8,346 nt of DNA from Thioalkalivibrio sp. (GTDB taxonomy: Bacteria; Pseudomonadota; Gammaproteobacteria; Ectothiorhodospirales; Ectothiorhodospiraceae), in assembly GCA_003555285.1 (NCBI GenBank), contig PWGH01000209.1, positions 1 to 8,346 on the forward strand. The letters run 5' to 3'. Under the pieces are notes generated by a model that searched no databases, was not told the origin of the DNA, and saw nothing but the letters and a program-made list of their open reading frames with translations. Made by a program: the position numbers and the translations under genes. Below, piece by piece: positions 6,287-8,346 of this stretch (the first letter of the stretch is position 1; every line of letters begins with the position of its first letter).

Positions 6287-6660
6287 GTGGGTGTCCCAAT
6301 CAGGCCGATCCGCACAGGACGTCCCGATCGGTCCGGTGGGTGTCTTAAGCCGTGCTGTTGATCCGGCTGCGTTGGCGGTCGGAGATTATTGGATGTCTTG
6401 ATCCGGTGTTGGGTGTCGTAATCCGCGCTCGCTGCTGATCTGCTGCTCGGGAATCTTGGGTGCGAATCTTGGGTGTCCTGATCTGCTGTCCTGTTGGGTG
6501 TCCTGATCTGCGGCTGATCTGCTGCTCGGGAATCTTGGGGGGAATCTTGGGTGTCCCGATCTGCTCGATCTGCTGCTCGGGAATCTTGGGTGGGAATCTT
6601 GGGTGTCCCGATCTGCTATGATTCAGCTGGCTGATTCAGCTGGATTTGTGGGTGTCCTGA
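6287..6660. repeat. Right repeat array: GGGTGTCC motif, inverted relative to the left array
   Basis: The stretch from 6210 to 6730 holds no gene. GGGTGTC copies occur at 6289 (in GTGGGTGTCCCAATC), 6338, 6411, 6471, 6496, 6549, 6601 and 6650, with weaker GGATGTCTTG at 6391 and AGATGTCTTGG near 6269. Most are followed by a GATC- or GATT-type sequence (CCGATCTG, CTGATCTG, CTGATTCAG). The motif is the reverse complement of the left array, most exactly at 6287-6299 and 6645-6657. The spacing, 22-73 bp, is less regular than on the left. Confidence 0.85.
6437..6617. repeat. Three near-identical units of about 51 bp in the right array
   Basis: Three copies start at 6437, 6516 and 6567. Each runs GATCTGCTGCTCGGGAATCT, then TGGGTG or TGGGGG, a second GAATCTTGGGTGTCC, then (C/T)GATCTGCT. 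The second and third are directly adjacent; between the first and second is a partial unit with another GGGTGTCC at 6496. The near identity shows recent duplication. Just beyond, a different short repeat (TGATTCAGCTGG) appears around 6619-6680. Confidence 0.85.
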
Positions 6661-6730
6661 TTCAGTGCTGATTCAGCCCTTGATTTGTAGCGCTCTGCCC
6701 GGCGCTCGGCGAAAGAGCATCGATGCGAAG

Positions 6731-7798
6731 TCAGGTGATGGCGACGCTTTTGACCAGCGCGTACACGGCCGCTCCGGGCTGCAGCGCCAGGTGATCGAGG
6801 GAGCGTCGGGTGATGCGCGACAGCAGGGTCACCGGACCGATGGCGAGCCGGACGAGCACATGCCCAGGGTGGGGGTCGTCGGAGACGTCCAGCACCCGTG
6901 CCGGCAGGCAATTGAGCACGCTCGAATCCTGCGGCCGGGTAAGATTGATCGCCACGTCACGCGCCATGATGCGCACGCGCAGCCGCGCGGATCGCTGGAG
7001 GTCTTCCCGCGAGATCCATAACGTATTCCCGTCGAAGCCCAACGCAGTCAGGTGATGCCGGTCGTCATGACCGATCACATTCGCCTCGATGACCGCTGCT
7101 GCTCCCTCCGCATGCGCCAGCGGCAGATCGCTGCGGGTGATCAGGTCATAGATCGGGCCCTCGGCGCGCACCGCGCCGTCCTCCATGAACAGCATGTGGT
7201 CCGCCAGTCGGGTGACCTCGTCGATCGCGTGGCTCACATAGAGCACGGGAATCGACAGTTCGTCATGCAGCCGTTCCAGGTACGGGAGGATCTCGGCCTT
7301 GCTGATCGCATCCAGCGCGGCAAGCGGCTCGTCCATCAGCAGCACGCGCGGACTGGTGAGCAGGGCACGGCCCACGGCCACCCGCTGGCGCTGACCGCCG
7401 GAAATCTCGGTCACCCGGCGCTTCAAGAACCGTTCCAGGCCCAGCAGTCTTGCGACATCCTCGGGCTGCACCACGCGTTCAACCGCCGGGATCCGCCGGT
7501 AGCCGTACAACAGGTTGCCCAGCACCGACAGGTGCGGAAACAACTGCCCCTCCTGAAACACGTACCCCAACGGGCGCTGGTGCGGTGGAATGAACCGTGT
7601 GCCTTCCTGCCAGGTTTCGCCGTTGACCACCAACCGGCCGCGGGCCGACGGTTCGAGCCCGGCCACGCAGCGCAGCAGCGTAGTCTTGCCGCAACCGGAG
7701 CGCCCAAACAGGCCGGTCACCCCCCGCCCGGGCACCCACGTATCGACGGTCAGGCGAAATCCGGGACGCTCCAGGTCAAATTGCAGTTCGACCGTCAA
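6731..7798 (-). CDS. modC: Molybdate ABC transporter ATP-binding protein ModC
   Basis: This 355-residue protein is the cytoplasmic ATPase that powers molybdate import with ModB. The Walker A motif is at 32-40 (GRSGCGKTT), the Q-loop at Gln82 in VFQEGQLFPHLSV, the ABC signature at 133-137 (SGGQR), Walker B at 151-157 (RVLLMDE), the D-loop at 161-163 and the switch histidine at His190. The regulatory region holds one TOBE/Mop-like oxyanion-binding domain at about 293-351. Length and architecture match ModC, which is usually about 350-360 residues. The start appears to be TTG at 7798: an in-frame stop lies eight codons upstream with no ATG between, and MTVELQFDLERPG fits the family N-terminus. 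The ribosome binding site is poor; coupling to the upstream mini-frame is likely. No terminator with a clear T run was seen after the stop. A related sulfate or iron ATPase is less likely because modB lies next to it. Confidence 0.93.
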   Translation of the reverse strand: MTVELQFDLERPGFRLTVDTWVPGRGVTGLFGRSGCGKTTLLRCVAGLEPSARGRLVVNGETWQEGTRFIPPHQRPLGYVFQEGQLFPHLSVLGNLLYGYRRIPAVERVVQPEDVARLLGLERFLKRRVTEISGGQRQRVAVGRALLTSPRVLLMDEPLAALDAISKAEILPYLERLHDELSIPVLYVSHAIDEVTRLADHMLFMEDGAVRAEGPIYDLITRSDLPLAHAEGAAAVIEANVIGHDDRHHLTALGFDGNTLWISREDLQRSARLRVRIMARDVAINLTRPQDSSVLNCLPARVLDVSDDPHPGHVLVRLAIGPVTLLSRITRRSLDHLALQPGAAVYALVKSVAIT

Positions 7799-7815
7799 GA
7801 ACGTGTCGTCTTCAT
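7795..7815 (-). other. Six-codon mini reading frame linking modB to modC
   Basis: ATG (7815-7813) overlaps the modB stop as ATGA. It opens a six-codon frame, MKTTRS, whose TGA (7797-7795) overlaps the modC start as TTGA. This could be a relay for termination-reinitiation, bringing ribosomes from modB to the weak TTG start. It may instead be chance; peptide function is not implied. Confidence 0.3.
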
Positions 7816-8346
7816 GGCATCACCATCTTGATGCGCCCGTTGATCGCATACAGCGCAAACAGCATCAGGAACGAAAGCGCGAGCAACAACCCGGAAAGGA
7901 CATGCGCCGACTGGTAATCCACCGCCTCGACATGATCGTAGATTGCAATGGACACGACCTGGGTCTCGCCGGGAATGTTGCCGCCGATCATCAGCACCAC
8001 CCCGAACTCGCCGACCGTATGCGCGAAACCCAGCGTGACCGCAGTCAGAAACCCCCGCCTGGACAGCGGGATCATTACCGTGAAGAACCGGTCCCAGGGC
8101 CCCGCCCGAAGGCATGCCGCCGCCTCCATAGTGCCCGTGCCGATGCCGGCGAAGGCGTTCTGCAGCGGTTGCACCACGAACGGCAGGGAGTAGAACACCG
8201 AGCCAATCACCAAACCGGTGAACGTGAAGGCGAGCGCCGGCCCACCCAGGGCCTGGATCGGCCCCTGGGAGCCCAACAGCATCAGCAGGTAGAACCCGAT
8301 GACCGTGGGCGGCAGCACCAACGGCAGCGCGACCACCGACTCCACC
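7812..8346 (-). CDS. modB: Molybdate ABC transporter permease ModB (5' end cut by window edge)
   Basis: About 178 residues are visible and the frame runs off the right end, so the start is missing. Full ModB is about 225-230 residues, so roughly 50 residues with the first membrane span lie outside. The visible part begins VESVVALPLVLPPTVIGFYL, the conserved ModB LPLVLPP segment. Next come QNAFAGIGTGTMEAAACLRA and GPWDRFFTVMIPLSRRGFLT, which form the EAA loop that docks on the ATPase. AHTVGEFGVVLMIGGNIPG, also very typical of ModB, and a final hydrophobic span at about 150-170 follow. The protein forms the inner-membrane channel with ModC. The periplasmic binding protein ModA is expected upstream, beyond the window. 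The GTG at 8345 is not taken as the real start because it falls inside the conserved domain. Confidence 0.93.
   Translation of the reverse strand, partial: VESVVALPLVLPPTVIGFYLLMLLGSQGPIQALGGPALAFTFTGLVIGSVFYSLPFVVQPLQNAFAGIGTGTMEAAACLRAGPWDRFFTVMIPLSRRGFLTAVTLGFAHTVGEFGVVLMIGGNIPGETQVVSIAIYDHVEAVDYQSAHVLSGLLLALSFLMLFALYAINGRIKMVMP

Larger units (their letters stand above)
4779..6660 (+). mobile_element. Candidate RAYT locus: transposase gene with inverted flanking repeat arrays
   Basis: The span runs from the first TTGGG unit to the last GGGTGTCC unit and contains only the transposase gene and repeats. The left motif TTGGGACACCCAC has an exact 13-base reverse complement at 6287-6299, and GGACACCCACAAA has an exact reverse complement at 6645-6657. 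RAYT transposases are known to be flanked by inverted REP sequences and are usually fixed single-copy genes, not typical insertion sequences. I see no target-site duplication and the ends are approximate. Both neighbouring operons run on the minus strand, so the locus sits in an intergenic position. Confidence 0.6.

Noticed and set aside
6683..6725. Intrinsic terminator after modC
   Set aside because: Short complementary arms (GCTCT and AGAGC) exist, but the loop is GC-rich and irregular and no T run follows on the minus strand.
7052..7831. 259-codon plus-strand frame opposite modC
   Set aside because: modC has all ABC ATPase motifs on the other strand; this frame has none.
8343..8345. GTG as the modB start
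   Set aside because: It falls just before the conserved LPLVLPP segment, so the first membrane span would be missing; the gene continues beyond the window.

Overview
The window reads as chromosome from a high-GC proteobacterium, most likely a gammaproteobacterium. I base this on GC-rich codons, strong AGGAGG-type ribosome binding sites and the gene families present. Several acidic, Asp/Glu-rich proteins and the repeat style would fit the Ectothiorhodospiraceae (Thioalkalivibrio-like) or a halophile, but the genus is an inference. No rRNA, tRNA or CRISPR array was seen.

Left block (about 1-4700, all minus strand, transcribed right to left): a probable stress and envelope operon. In transcription order it holds a small, very hydrophilic 80-residue protein, a possible 27-residue hydrophobic peptide, an XpaC-family membrane protein, a TelA (toxic anion resistance) family protein, a secreted HtrA/DegP-type serine protease with one PDZ domain, and a ribosome hibernation (HPF/RaiA) domain fused to a cold-shock-like domain. 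XpaC next to TelA is a known conserved pair. Three non-coding stretches of this block each hold about six copies of a different short tandem repeat: 14 bp before telA, 8 bp before htrA, and 13 bp after the HPF gene at the left edge.

Middle block (about 4779-6660): a plus-strand gene for a REP-associated tyrosine (Y1, HUH) transposase with its own strong ribosome binding site. It is flanked on the left by an array of the motif TTGGGACACCCACAAA and on the right by an array of the reverse complement (GTGGGTGTCCC), with three larger copies of about 51 bp inside the right array. This layout suggests a RAYT gene sitting between the repeats it may act on.

Right block (6731-8346, minus strand): the end of a molybdate ABC transporter operon, with modB (permease, cut by the window edge) followed by modC (ATPase). 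The modB-modC junction is unusual: modC appears to start at TTG and is linked to modB through a six-codon reading frame by two stop/start overlaps.

The most interesting signals are the RAYT with its inverted repeat arrays, the recurrence of tandem repeats of different period in the spacers of the XpaC-TelA-HtrA-HPF cluster, and the small hydrophobic peptide that overlaps the xpaC start.
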